A stretch of DNA of 64,000 nucleotides, taken from assembly GCA_017347445.1 (NCBI GenBank), contig AP021856.1, positions 1,682,613 to 1,746,612 on the forward strand. Direction: 5' to 3'. Source of the DNA: Candidatus Brocadia pituitae (GTDB lineage: Bacteria; Planctomycetota; Brocadiia; Brocadiales; Brocadiaceae). A program made the translations under genes and the position numbers. Below, one piece after another: positions 27,651-36,313 of the stretch. Every line of letters begins with the position of its first letter. Position 1 is the first letter of the stretch. Below the pieces are notes generated by a model. That model was not told the DNA's origin and did no database searches. It worked only from the letters and a program-made list of their open reading frames with translations.

Positions 27651-27830
27651 TCTCCCGCAAGGGGTGCATTCCCAATTTTTTGTAAATACTCGCACCTGCC
27701 TGTCGGCTGAGATATTGTATTGCAAATGTCTTGCATGATTAACCCTGACAGGGTTTGGAACCCTGTCAGGGTTGTTTTTTCCAGATCCCATCACGGTTGT
27801 AAAAAACGGGAATGCTCCCCTCACAAGGGG
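27651..27830. repeat. MITE-like element with imperfect terminal repeats and an inner hairpin
   Basis: The left end (AAGGGGTGCATTCCC then an A/T run) is mirrored at the right end (GGGAATGCTCCCCT). Inside, AACCCTGACAGGGTT at 27741-27755 and AACCCTGTCAGGGTT at 27759-27773 form a perfect 15-bp hairpin followed by GTTTTTT, so the centre would act as a terminator on the plus strand. It fills part of the 431-base gap between the LpoB-like and YcfL-like genes; 27831-28023 is A/T-rich without a gene. Confidence 0.55.
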
Positions 27831-28023
27831 CACAAGCGTTAATTTAAGAAATTAATTCAATTTGCATGCAATAAAATATCGAATATCGAACAGAAAATGT
27901 CGAATTATTCAGTTATCTCCCCTTTGAAATTCAATATTCCTTGTTCTGCATTCTATAGCTCAGGAATGTTTCCTCTCCGATACATGTCCGATACCTGGGC
28001 ATTGAATAGATCGCCCTTCCGTT

Positions 28024-28485
28024 CTAGTTCGTGGATAATTTTCTAATCTTTATCTTAAATTCTTTCGCGTCCGGTGCAGGAGCAATCGCTTGCAAAGCCC
28101 TGGACTCATTGCCATATATGATAAGAGGTGTCCATGCGTCTGTGTCAGAATCGATCTCACGTCCGTTTTCGTCGAACCATGAAAACCGGTACTGGAAATG
28201 CAGGGTATCATTGTCTCTATTGAGCAAGGAAACATGCGCCCTGAGCAAGGATCCCGTAAAATCCGCCTTCAGATCGGTAATGTGGAGATTCCCCAGTTTA
28301 AGATCGTTGTTTCTGGTTATCTGGTTTTTGGCAACCGTTTGATCTCCCTGTCCGGAGACTGCGGAAGCCGACCCTTCGATACCCGCAGTAGAACAGCCGG
28401 CAAGCGTTACCGTCATTAAACCAACTGCAATCCAAAGACGGCTTGATCTGACGTCCATCGTTTTTCTTATAGTACGATCAGGCAT
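28024..28485 (-). CDS. YcfL-like (DUF1425) lipoprotein
   Basis: A 153-residue protein whose lipobox is LAGCSTAG after a hydrophobic segment. The C-terminal beta-sandwich matches DUF1425: KLGNLHITDLKADFTGSLLR, HFQYRFSWFDENGREID and TPLIIYGNESRALQAIAPAP. In other genomes this gene is next to lpoB and a COG3014 gene, and the same order is seen here, 22 bases after the COG3014 gene. It is a putative outer-membrane lipoprotein in cell-wall synthesis control; no direct function is known. Confidence 0.85.
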   Translation of the reverse strand: MPDRTIRKTMDVRSSRLWIAVGLMTVTLAGCSTAGIEGSASAVSGQGDQTVAKNQITRNNDLKLGNLHITDLKADFTGSLLRAHVSLLNRDNDTLHFQYRFSWFDENGREIDSDTDAWTPLIIYGNESRALQAIAPAPDAKEFKIKIRKLSTN

Positions 28486-28507
28486 GACCCTTCCACCTCG
28501 CCTTTCT

Positions 28508-29950
28508 TTAAAAAGTTATTGCTGTAGTATACAATACCGAACCTGTCCGTATAACCCTGAGTATTGTTTTTCCATGCTGATTCACGGAGACATCGACATC
28601 CGAGAATGCGCCTGAGGCCTTATGCTCCAAATGTAAATGGTGTATCCCTGCTGAAAGATGATTACGCATGATCTGTACATCACGTGGCAGCGTTAACCAG
28701 CTTCTCAGATCAGCCCTTTCGGAAATAATATTATAGAGCGAAGAAAGAATGGTTCCTGCAATTCCAGCGGAATCTTTTGCTTGGTACTGAAATGCTGTCT
28801 TAGCCGCAGACCTGAGCAGGTGTCTGACGACCATGCCGGGTACTTTTTCCTTCAGGGATTTTACCGCCAGCGACTGCACGTAGCACAGAGGTTCCGTCTC
28901 ACCCAAAGCGTCTTTCCTGTCGGGTTCAGACAGGGCAAGTGGCTCTACGTCCGGCAATTTTGCCGTATACACAGGAAATGCGACCGCCAAAAATCCATTC
29001 GGAGTAGGGATAGGTACTTTGATCTCTCTTTTTTGAGGGACAAAACCATTTTCAAAGAGAACGATCAATTCTCCCGTATTGGTATCCACGCCACCATTTG
29101 CAACCTCAGCCCGGATCGCAGCATATCTGGAGGTGTATTCGTTCAATTCCTGGTTCATTCCGAGTTCTTTGGCCATACGTATGATATCCCGTTGCAAGTA
29201 CGTATTGTCAGGGAAAATCTCAATGGCCTTTTTATAATCAATGTATGCGTCGTTGGGTTGATTGAGCAATTCATAGACGATGCCGGACAGGTAAAAGGTG
29301 TAGGCATTTTGGAAAGAGTTCTTTACCTTGCCGGCAATATCATCCATAGTACGATACGCAGCATTCAGATTGGCATAGGCCTGTTCTGTCTCAATACTCT
29401 TTTGTCTGGCTTTTTCTTCTGCCTTTCTCACTTCTTTTTCATGCATTTCCAGCGCTAAATGCTGTTCGAGATTGGCGCGTCTGACCTCAACGCCCGCACC
29501 TTCGATATCCTTTTTTGCAAGGTAATTGAATGCCTGAAATTGATAGAGAAACACCTTTTCATATCCGTCTCCCTGATAGGGAATAGTATTGTCATTAGTA
29601 AAGAACGTGGAAGTCTGCGCTCCAACATCCGAAACGCTTATGATGGCCTTTTCTTCCCTGTCCCGAACGGCCTTTATGGTTGCCGCATAATCCATCATGC
29701 TTACCTCGATGTCATCCTTTATCTGTGCAATACGACCGCGCTCCAGGAGATAAAGAATTTTATCATTGCTATTCCGGTATTTATTGAGCGCTTTGAGCGC
29801 ATAGTCGAACTTACGAGCCTTGACCCCGTCAATCAGTGGACTCATCGTGGCGGTATAAGAAGTGAAAACGCTTGAAGTGGAGCATCCGGTGACAGACAGA
29901 ACCGAGACGGCCAAACCGGAGAAAAAAAAACGCCTTAATCGATCGGACAT
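28508..29950 (-). CDS. COG3014-family lipoprotein
   Basis: A 480-residue exported protein with lipobox VTGCSTSSVF. Residues about 30-280 are TPR-like helices (ALKALNKYRNSNDKILYLLE, then NAYTFYLSGIVYELLNQPND and AYIDYKKAIEIFPDN). The second half contains GELIVLFENGFVPQKREI and a long beta-rich tail. This matches the COG3014 family, found with LpoB and YcfL. It heads the minus-strand set and is separated from YcfL by 22 bases. A scaffold role in cell-envelope assembly is inferred from neighbourhood only. Confidence 0.85.
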   Translation of the reverse strand: MSDRLRRFFFSGLAVSVLSVTGCSTSSVFTSYTATMSPLIDGVKARKFDYALKALNKYRNSNDKILYLLERGRIAQIKDDIEVSMMDYAATIKAVRDREEKAIISVSDVGAQTSTFFTNDNTIPYQGDGYEKVFLYQFQAFNYLAKKDIEGAGVEVRRANLEQHLALEMHEKEVRKAEEKARQKSIETEQAYANLNAAYRTMDDIAGKVKNSFQNAYTFYLSGIVYELLNQPNDAYIDYKKAIEIFPDNTYLQRDIIRMAKELGMNQELNEYTSRYAAIRAEVANGGVDTNTGELIVLFENGFVPQKREIKVPIPTPNGFLAVAFPVYTAKLPDVEPLALSEPDRKDALGETEPLCYVQSLAVKSLKEKVPGMVVRHLLRSAAKTAFQYQAKDSAGIAGTILSSLYNIISERADLRSWLTLPRDVQIMRNHLSAGIHHLHLEHKASGAFSDVDVSVNQHGKTILRVIRTGSVLYTTAITF

Positions 29951-30141
29951 AGCGTTATATGGAGCAGCCCCTTGTATGTGCTTTTTTAAGCATCGGCAGT
30001 TTTCCGGTATGACAGTATCTTGTTCATATTAATTGGAATTATATAGCCGGATCGCAGCCTGTCAAGGTCATTTCCTGAAATGGAGGTCTTTTAAAATTGT
30101 CATTGCTATAACCCTCAAATTTTATTATCTTTAGTCACATT

Positions 30142-31344
30142 ATGAACAAATATCTTATTCTTGGTATTCCATGTCTCATCGCCACTATTGTCGTATCAAT
30201 CTATTTTTTTGGCAATACAGAATCGACGCAGTATAAAACAGAAAAGATCGATCGGGGTACCATCGCGAAATATGTTACGGCAACCGGCACCATAAACCCG
30301 GTAAGAACCGTAATTATTGGCAGTCAGGTGACCGGCCTTATCTCGAAATTATATGCTGATTATAATTCTGAAGTCAGGACGGGACAGATCGTTGCTCAAA
30401 TTGATCCCATCCCTTTTGAACATCAGGTGAAAAGAGCAGAAGCCGCCCTTGCCATCGCCGTCTCTTCCCTTGAAAAGGCAAAGGTAACTTCTAAAAATAA
30501 CCGGAGAAACTATCATCGTTCAAAGAAATTATATGCTAAAAAAGTCGTTTCTATAGAGGAACTGGATTCAGTCCGGACAGCTTATGAAGCAGGATTGGCA
30601 GATACAAAACTGGCAGAGGCTCAGGTGTTGCAGGCCAAAGCTGCCTTAGATATTGCAAAAACAGACCTGAAACACACGGTAATTCTTTCTCCCTTAAATG
30701 GTATTGTAATCTCAAGAAATGTAGACGTGGGACAAACGGTAGTCTCCAGCTTTCAAACCCCCACTCTCTTTAACATTGCAGAGGACCTCGTCCACATGCA
30801 GGTGAATACCAATGTTGATGAAGCCGATATTGGCATGGTGAAGGTAGGACAGGATGCAAAATTTACCGTCGATGCCTTTCCCGAAGACGTCTTTGAAGGT
30901 AAGGTCTCCGAAATTCGCATGGCGCCCATTCTTTTTCAAAATGTGGTGACCTACGATACGATTATTAGTGTTGATAACTCCTCCCTGAAATTGAAACCGG
31001 GCATGACGGCGAATACTTCCATTTTAGTTGACAGGGTGGAAGACGTTTTGCAGGTTCCCAATGCCGCCCTGCGGTATACACCGTCTGAGGTATTTAAAAG
31101 TGATACGGATAAAAAAGCGCTGATTGACCGGAAATCCTCTGCGAAAACCCGTTCGCATATCTGGGTGCTTGAGAACGGGAAATTGAGACGGTTGGAAATA
31201 AAATTAGGCAGAGGAGATGATAGTTTTACGGAAATTTTGGAAGGCGACCTGAAAGAAGGCCAGGAGGTTGTAATTGGTGAGACTGCTCCTGTAACGGCCG
31301 GAAAAGGTCAGCAAAAAGTTCCCTGGGGGAGATCCCGTTATTAA
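30142..31344 (+). CDS. macA: MacA-type periplasmic adaptor protein
   Basis: A 400-residue membrane-fusion protein of a tripartite efflux pump. One N-terminal transmembrane anchor (ILGIPCLIATIVVSIYFFG) is followed by a biotinyl-lipoyl hairpin half (GTINPVRTVIIGSQVTGLIS, AQIDPIPFEHQVKRAEAALA), a coiled-coil hairpin (about 105-175), and lipoyl and beta-barrel parts (VILSPLNGIVISRNVDVGQT, KLKPGMTANTSILVD). It overlaps nothing and is followed after 3 bases by an ABC ATPase, then by a MacB-like permease. Together they suggest export of a macrolide, lipid or peptide through an outer-membrane channel not encoded here. Confidence 0.9.
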   Translation: MNKYLILGIPCLIATIVVSIYFFGNTESTQYKTEKIDRGTIAKYVTATGTINPVRTVIIGSQVTGLISKLYADYNSEVRTGQIVAQIDPIPFEHQVKRAEAALAIAVSSLEKAKVTSKNNRRNYHRSKKLYAKKVVSIEELDSVRTAYEAGLADTKLAEAQVLQAKAALDIAKTDLKHTVILSPLNGIVISRNVDVGQTVVSSFQTPTLFNIAEDLVHMQVNTNVDEADIGMVKVGQDAKFTVDAFPEDVFEGKVSEIRMAPILFQNVVTYDTIISVDNSSLKLKPGMTANTSILVDRVEDVLQVPNAALRYTPSEVFKSDTDKKALIDRKSSAKTRSHIWVLENGKLRRLEIKLGRGDDSFTEILEGDLKEGQEVVIGETAPVTAGKGQQKVPWGRSRY

Positions 31345-31347
31345 CCC

Positions 31348-32070
31348 ATGTGTGATATTGTAGTATTGAAAGACGTATACAGGATCTATACAATGGGAGC
31401 TGTTAAGGTCTCTGCATTACAGGGGGTGTCTTTGGCAATTAAAAAAGGTGAATTTGTGGCAGTGATGGGCGCTTCCGGATCCGGCAAGTCCACCATGATG
31501 CATATCCTCGGATGCCTCGATAGTCCGACACAGGGAAGCTATTATCTGGATGGTATTGAAGTTTCACGGTTTTCAAAAAACGAATTAGCGGAAATCAGGA
31601 ACAAAAAATTGGGATTTATCTTTCAGAGCTTTAACCTTCTCAGCCGGACTACGGTGGTCGAGAATATTGAACTTCCACTCATTTATCGAAAAAAGACATC
31701 AAAAGTTGACCTTGACAAGATTCACCGGATCATGCATAGCCTGGGCCTTGGAGGATTTGACCGGCATTATCCCAATCAGTTATCCGGCGGACAGCAGCAG
31801 CGCGTTGCCATAGCGCGGGCTATTGTCAATGAGCCCACCTTACTCCTTGCCGATGAACCAACGGGAAACCTTGACAGCGCCACGAGTAAAGATGTCATGA
31901 ATATCCTCCGTGATCTTAATCAAAATATGGGTATTACCATTGTACTGGTTACTCATGAAACCGACATTGCGCTGTATGCCCGCAGGATCATTGTCCTGAA
32001 AGATGGCAAGGTATTAAGCGATTGTCCTTCTCAATCGTCTGTTCTGTCTGATCCGTCTTTTCCTGGTTAA
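31348..32070 (+). CDS. ABC transporter ATPase of MacB/LolD type
   Basis: A 240-residue nucleotide-binding subunit. Walker A is [15 protein letters not shown], the Q-loop is [11 protein letters not shown], the signature is [14 protein letters not shown], Walker B is [12 protein letters not shown] and the H-loop is [10 protein letters not shown]. These place it in the MacB/LolD subfamily, which drives mechanotransmission and not substrate passage. In Escherichia coli MacB the ATPase and permease are fused; here they are separate genes. It follows the adaptor by 3 bases. Confidence 0.93.
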   Translation: MCDIVVLKDVYRIYTMGAVKVSALQGVSLAIKKGEFVAVMGASGSGKSTMMHILGCLDSPTQGSYYLDGIEVSRFSKNELAEIRNKKLGFIFQSFNLLSRTTVVENIELPLIYRKKTSKVDLDKIHRIMHSLGLGGFDRHYPNQLSGGQQQRVAIARAIVNEPTLLLADEPTGNLDSATSKDVMNILRDLNQNMGITIVLVTHETDIALYARRIIVLKDGKVLSDCPSQSSVLSDPSFPG

Positions 32071-32124
32071 TCTATTCAGTGCAATGAATGGTAACGAACG
32101 AACTGTTAACCCCTTTTGTAAGCA

Positions 32125-33333
32125 ATGACGGTACTTTTTAAAATAGCCTTCCGTGCAATCCAGAGGAATAAGTTACGGTCTTCCCTGACCGTTCTTGGCA
32201 TCATCATTGGCGTTGGTGCCGTCATTGTCATGGTAAGCATCGGACAGGGCGCCAAAGCCTTTGTCGAAAAACAACTGGAGAGTTTGGGTACAAACGTCCT
32301 CATTATTATTCCCATCAGTACCACACATGCCGCTGCCAGAGGTACCACAGGAACCATTACCCTAACTGCGGAGGATGCCTTTGCTATGGTAGAGGAAAGC
32401 GCCGCCGTTAGTTATGTTTCACCCGGTATCAGGACAACTACGCAGGTTGTCTACGGAAATATGAACTGGACAACCGGGGTGTCGGGGGTAGGGCCTGACT
32501 ATCAGATTATACGGAGCTGGACGTTAAAAGACGGGAGATTTATCACTCAACAGGACGTAAATACCATGGCAAAAGTTTGTGTTCTGGGGCAGACTGTTGT
32601 AATCAACCTTTTTGGAGCGCTAGATCCAATTGGCAGATGGGTTCGTGTAAACAATATACCATTTAAGGTAGTTGGTGTACTCAGCGCTAAAGGACAATCT
32701 CCTACAGGCCAGGACCAGGATGATATGGTTCTCATGCCATACACGACCGTACAGAGAAAGATTATGGGTGTTACATACATCAGCTATGTCCTTGCCTCAT
32801 CGACTACCGCAGAGTCACGATTCGAGGCAATCGATCAAATTACTTCTCTCTTAAGGCAACGTCACCGGCTGCGACCAAATGAAGAGAATGATTTTACGGT
32901 TATCAGCCAGGTAGAATTTGCTTCTACGGTAATGGAAACAAGCCATACGATGGGTATTCTCCTTGGTAGTATTGCATTGGTATCCCTGTTTGTAGGCGGA
33001 ATTGGCATTATGAATATTATGCTGGTTTCCACGACTGAAAGGACGAGAGAGATTGGTATCAGGATGGCTGTCGGCGCAAAGGAAAAGGACATCCTCTTCC
33101 AGTTTCTGATCGAATCTACGGTACTGAGTTCTCTCGGCGGGGTGATTGGAATAATTGCCGGCATCTTTACGTCAAAATTAGTCTCTTACTATGGCGGGTG
33201 GCCGTCGTTAGTATCCCCTCCGTCCATTGCTATAGCCTTTTTCTTTTCAAATATGGTGGGTATCTTCTTTGGTTATTATCCGGCAAGAAAGGCATCGAGG
33301 CTGAACCCCATTGAAGCCCTCCGGTATGAATAA
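32125..33333 (+). CDS. MacB/FtsX-family ABC permease
   Basis: A 402-residue permease with the four-helix MacB topology. An N-terminal helix (LRSSLTVLGIIIGVGAVIVM) precedes a large periplasmic MacB_PCD domain (about 50-260). The FtsX domain has three helices: IALVSLFVGGIGIMNIMLVS, followed by the conserved TERTREIGIRMAVGA; then VLSSLGGVIGIIAGIF; and IAFFFSNMVGIFFGYYPARK. It is the third gene of the set and presumably partners the ATPase at 31348. The gap from that gene is 54 bases. Confidence 0.93.
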   Translation: MTVLFKIAFRAIQRNKLRSSLTVLGIIIGVGAVIVMVSIGQGAKAFVEKQLESLGTNVLIIIPISTTHAAARGTTGTITLTAEDAFAMVEESAAVSYVSPGIRTTTQVVYGNMNWTTGVSGVGPDYQIIRSWTLKDGRFITQQDVNTMAKVCVLGQTVVINLFGALDPIGRWVRVNNIPFKVVGVLSAKGQSPTGQDQDDMVLMPYTTVQRKIMGVTYISYVLASSTTAESRFEAIDQITSLLRQRHRLRPNEENDFTVISQVEFASTVMETSHTMGILLGSIALVSLFVGGIGIMNIMLVSTTERTREIGIRMAVGAKEKDILFQFLIESTVLSSLGGVIGIIAGIFTSKLVSYYGGWPSLVSPPSIAIAFFFSNMVGIFFGYYPARKASRLNPIEALRYE

Positions 33334-33480
33334 AACCGGGATGTATCAAATGAAAAAGAAGATTGATTCTGTGGTGATTTTCATTTACATTAATACGTCT
33401 GTATATGGCAACGCATTCACAGTATGCTATTGTCATTTCATACTTATCCTGTACCAGAATAATTTGAAAGGAGCTATTTC

Positions 33481-33669
33481 ATGAAAATTTCAGTAGAAAG
33501 CAAGACAAGGATTAAAATGATTCCGGAAACCGAACACGAGAAAGAAAACCTGGAGTCATTGTGGAAGATACTGATACGCTGCGAAGCGGACAGCAAGGTG
33601 CTGTGTCCTATCGGATCATACGTGGCCGGACAGGATGATGGCGCCAACTTTGTCATACAGGATCAGTAA
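33481..33669 (+). CDS. small hypothetical protein
   Basis: A 62-residue acidic/basic protein behind a strong ribosome-binding site (GAAAGGAGC, 8 bases before the ATG). It has two Cys (IRCEADSKVLCPIGSY) and no signal peptide or known domain. The strong start and clean frame favour a real gene. No function can be assigned. Confidence 0.55.
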   Translation: MKISVESKTRIKMIPETEHEKENLESLWKILIRCEADSKVLCPIGSYVAGQDDGANFVIQDQ

Positions 33670-33741
33670 TATTGGTGAATACCGTGACAAATCACTGAGG
33701 ATGATCGGCGGTTCCTGAGGATACTATGATTACCCGCACCA

Positions 33742-33770
33742 ACCCGAATCCCAAGATAGGGGATTCGGGT
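33742..33770. terminator. perfect 11-bp hairpin after the small gene
   Basis: ACCCGAATCCC at 33742-33752 pairs with GGGATTCGGGT at 33760-33770. It stands 73 bases after the stop. There is no T-tract on either strand, so it may only stabilise a transcript end. Confidence 0.45.
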
Positions 33771-33957
33771 GTCAAAGAAAGGGTTTAACAGGTTTTTCTC
33801 TCTGCTTAGACTCACGAGCTCTTCGAAATAATTGTTTCCACCAGCAAAGACTATAATTATACATTTCCCATTCGTTCTGCAATCAAAAGTATTATCCACG
33901 CCATTTTAACAGCGAAATAAATGACTCAATGCATAAACATTATACGCTATGCATGTT

Positions 33958-34066
33958 GAATTTATATACGATTCAAGAGACCTCAATAGTAAGTGGTACA
34001 TCAGGTTTCGTACAGTACCATATATGGTAGTTTCAGAAATGGAACAAAAATAGCGTATATAAATTC
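33958..34066. repeat. 109-bp element with 13-bp perfect inverted ends
   Basis: GAATTTATATACG at 33958-33970 is exactly mirrored by CGTATATAAATTC at 34054-34066. Inside is a further palindrome, ACCATATATGGT (about 34018). This looks like a small non-autonomous element in the 567-base gap before the exporter gene. The rest of that gap shows no gene. Confidence 0.5.
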
Positions 34067-34236
34067 ATTACCTATTGGACTATTACCCTTTACATGATCC
34101 GGGACGGCATTTTCGTACTGCTTTTCCAGATGTTGTACTTTATCTTTGAGGGTTGTTTATTTCATGGTATTGTGGATTCCTATTCACCGGCGATAACATG
34201 CCATGAGTTTCCAGTCTAACAAAGACATTAATCATA

Positions 34237-35001
34237 ATGAGTTCACCAACCTATTACCTTGATCTGATAGTCCACTTCGTGCGCTGTGATTTTAGTTTGC
34301 GTTACAAAGGTTCTGTTCTGGGCATCCTCTGGTCGCTTATGCTCCCCATTGCTCAGTTATTGGTACTTGTTTTTCTCTTTCAAAGGGTCATTCCACTAAA
34401 AATCGATGACTATCCGGCCTTCGTTTTCAGTGCTTTATTACCGTGGTCATGGTTTAGCAACGGTATGAGTGCATCGGGGAACCTTTTTATCAGCAACCGC
34501 AATTTAATGTGGAGGCCTCGTTTTGCTCCAGTAACCCTGGTAATCGTCAATACCCTGTCAAACCTGTTTCTCTTTTTGGTCCAAATGCCAATTCTCGTCG
34601 GTGTCATGTTCTTCTATGGCAGGGACATGACATTCTCTCTGCTGTTTGTTCCCCTCCTGATCCTCATTCAGGGCATCTTGTTAGTCGGGTTCGGAATGAT
34701 CTTAGCTACCATGAACGTCTTCTATCGGGATGTACAACACATCGTGAGCGTAGCGCTTATGCTCCTGTTCTATCTGACCCCTGTTTTTTATTGGTCTGAA
34801 GATGTCGGCGAAAACTATCGTATTCTCTACCTGTTAAACCCAATTGCGATGCTGATCCAAAGCTACCGGGCAGTATTCTTTTACGGTACAGTTCCGGAGT
34901 GGCACTCATTATTGCTTTTGAGTGGTGCAAGTGTGGCCATATGTGGTCTTGGTTATCTTATTTACAGCCGCCAGTTACACAAAGTTATTGACACCATTTA
35001 A
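34237..35001 (+). CDS. ABC-2 type polysaccharide export permease (Wzm-like)
   Basis: A 254-residue inner-membrane permease with six hydrophobic helices. It contains FSLRYKGSVLGILWSLMLPI, the family entry motif (R-Y-K-x-S-x-L-G-x-L-W), and FYRDVQHIVSVALMLLFYLT then FYWSEDV and YLLNPIAMLIQSYRAVFFYG in the second half. It exports lipid-linked polysaccharide in concert with the ATPase 42 bases downstream. First gene of the glycan cluster; no strong promoter is seen in the gap before it. Confidence 0.92.
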   Translation: MSSPTYYLDLIVHFVRCDFSLRYKGSVLGILWSLMLPIAQLLVLVFLFQRVIPLKIDDYPAFVFSALLPWSWFSNGMSASGNLFISNRNLMWRPRFAPVTLVIVNTLSNLFLFLVQMPILVGVMFFYGRDMTFSLLFVPLLILIQGILLVGFGMILATMNVFYRDVQHIVSVALMLLFYLTPVFYWSEDVGENYRILYLLNPIAMLIQSYRAVFFYGTVPEWHSLLLLSGASVAICGLGYLIYSRQLHKVIDTI

Positions 35002-35043
35002 TCTCGTGCTGGATCAAAACGTGTCTCATAGAGAGAGGTTGGT

Positions 35044-36303
35044 ATGCCTGCGGTTTTAGAAGTAGAGGCTGTCTCAAAACGATTTCGGATTCATCATAAT
35101 CGCCCTGTTACCATGAAAGAATCCATCGTGCGGCGATTCACTGGCCGTCACGATACGGGTAGCGTCCTTTGGGCATTACATGATGTAACCTTTTCAGTAG
35201 AAAAAGGCTGTACCCTGGGCGTAATTGGCCATAATGGTGCGGGCAAAAGCACCCTGTTACGCTTACTGTGCGGGCTGGGAAGGCCTACCTCCGGACGTAT
35301 TCGCTGCAGAGGCATAATCAGTGGTTTGCTCGAGCTGGGAAGTGGGTTCCATCCCGACATGACCGGGCGTGAGAATCTTATGACCGGGGGCATTTTGAGC
35401 GGACTTACCAGACGTCAGGTTGTATCAAAGCAACAGGAGATCATTGACTTTGCCGAACTGGAAGAATTCATTGACCAACCGGTTCGTACCTACTCGAATG
35501 GTATGTATTTACGGCTTGCCTTTGCAGCGGCCATCCATTTCGATCCGGACGTCCTGGTTATTGATGAAGTATTGGCGGTTGGCGATTCCCGTTTCCGGCA
35601 GAAGTGTCTCGAACGCCTGGCTGCTTTTCGTGTATCTGGCAACACCCTGATCCTGACATCACATGATACTGCTCAGATTAGCAGTTTATGCAATGAGGTA
35701 CTGGTGCTTGAAGAAGGACGGGTGGCAATGCAGGGGGATCCGGAAGAGGCAATTCAATGCTATGATGATCTTATGCGTCAACGTACAGAAAAACGGGCTG
35801 CACAACTCTCCGGAGGAATTGCCCAAACCAGTTTTACGCCTGAACACGGAAGCCGTACCGGTACACAGGAAGCATCAGTCTGTACCGTCAATCTGTATGA
35901 TAAATATGGCAGAATTACCAACACTCTCTGTGGCGGCGATAGCCTGACGGTCGAGCTTGAATACCGCCTTGCCAAACCTTTACCTGACATGGCTTCTACG
36001 TTAGCCGTTTATGGTGAGACAAATGTCAAATGTTTTGAAACCTATGTCGCTTCGGTCAGCGCAGTCTGTGGACATTTGACTAGCCACGGTAGCTTTCGCT
36101 GTCATTTGCCGGAGTTGCCACTACTCGCCGGTCGTTATTATATTAATGTTGGTCTTTATCCCGTTGATTGGAGCTATGTTTACGATTTTCATTGGGAGAT
36201 GCATGCTTTGCAAGTGGTAAACAAGGATGAGACCCCTTCTGAGGTTTCAGGGGTGGTTTTCGTACGTCCTGTTTGGTCTTCTAAAATGACGCCAGATTTA
36301 TGA
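35044..36303 (+). CDS. polysaccharide ABC exporter ATPase with Wzt_C domain
   Basis: A 419-residue ATPase for O-antigen or similar export. Walker A is GHNGAGKSTLLRLLCG, then GLLELGSGFHPDMTGREN, signature YSNGMYLRLAFAAAIHFDPD, Walker B VLVIDEVLAVGD. From about residue 275 a separate beta-rich domain follows (TVNLYDKYGRITNTLCGGDS, then TVELEYRLAKPLPDM), the Wzt_C type that recognises the non-reducing end of the finished chain. This suggests the glycan is terminated by a capping modification; the methyltransferase domain in the cluster could supply it. It precedes the next gene by 10 bases. Confidence 0.92.
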   Translation: MPAVLEVEAVSKRFRIHHNRPVTMKESIVRRFTGRHDTGSVLWALHDVTFSVEKGCTLGVIGHNGAGKSTLLRLLCGLGRPTSGRIRCRGIISGLLELGSGFHPDMTGRENLMTGGILSGLTRRQVVSKQQEIIDFAELEEFIDQPVRTYSNGMYLRLAFAAAIHFDPDVLVIDEVLAVGDSRFRQKCLERLAAFRVSGNTLILTSHDTAQISSLCNEVLVLEEGRVAMQGDPEEAIQCYDDLMRQRTEKRAAQLSGGIAQTSFTPEHGSRTGTQEASVCTVNLYDKYGRITNTLCGGDSLTVELEYRLAKPLPDMASTLAVYGETNVKCFETYVASVSAVCGHLTSHGSFRCHLPELPLLAGRYYINVGLYPVDWSYVYDFHWEMHALQVVNKDETPSEVSGVVFVRPVWSSKMTPDL

Positions 36304-36313
36304 AAAAGGAATC

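Noticed and set aside
30142-33333. LolCDE lipoprotein release system
   Set aside because: The adaptor is a MacA-type membrane-fusion protein and there is only one permease, so MacAB-type efflux fits better.
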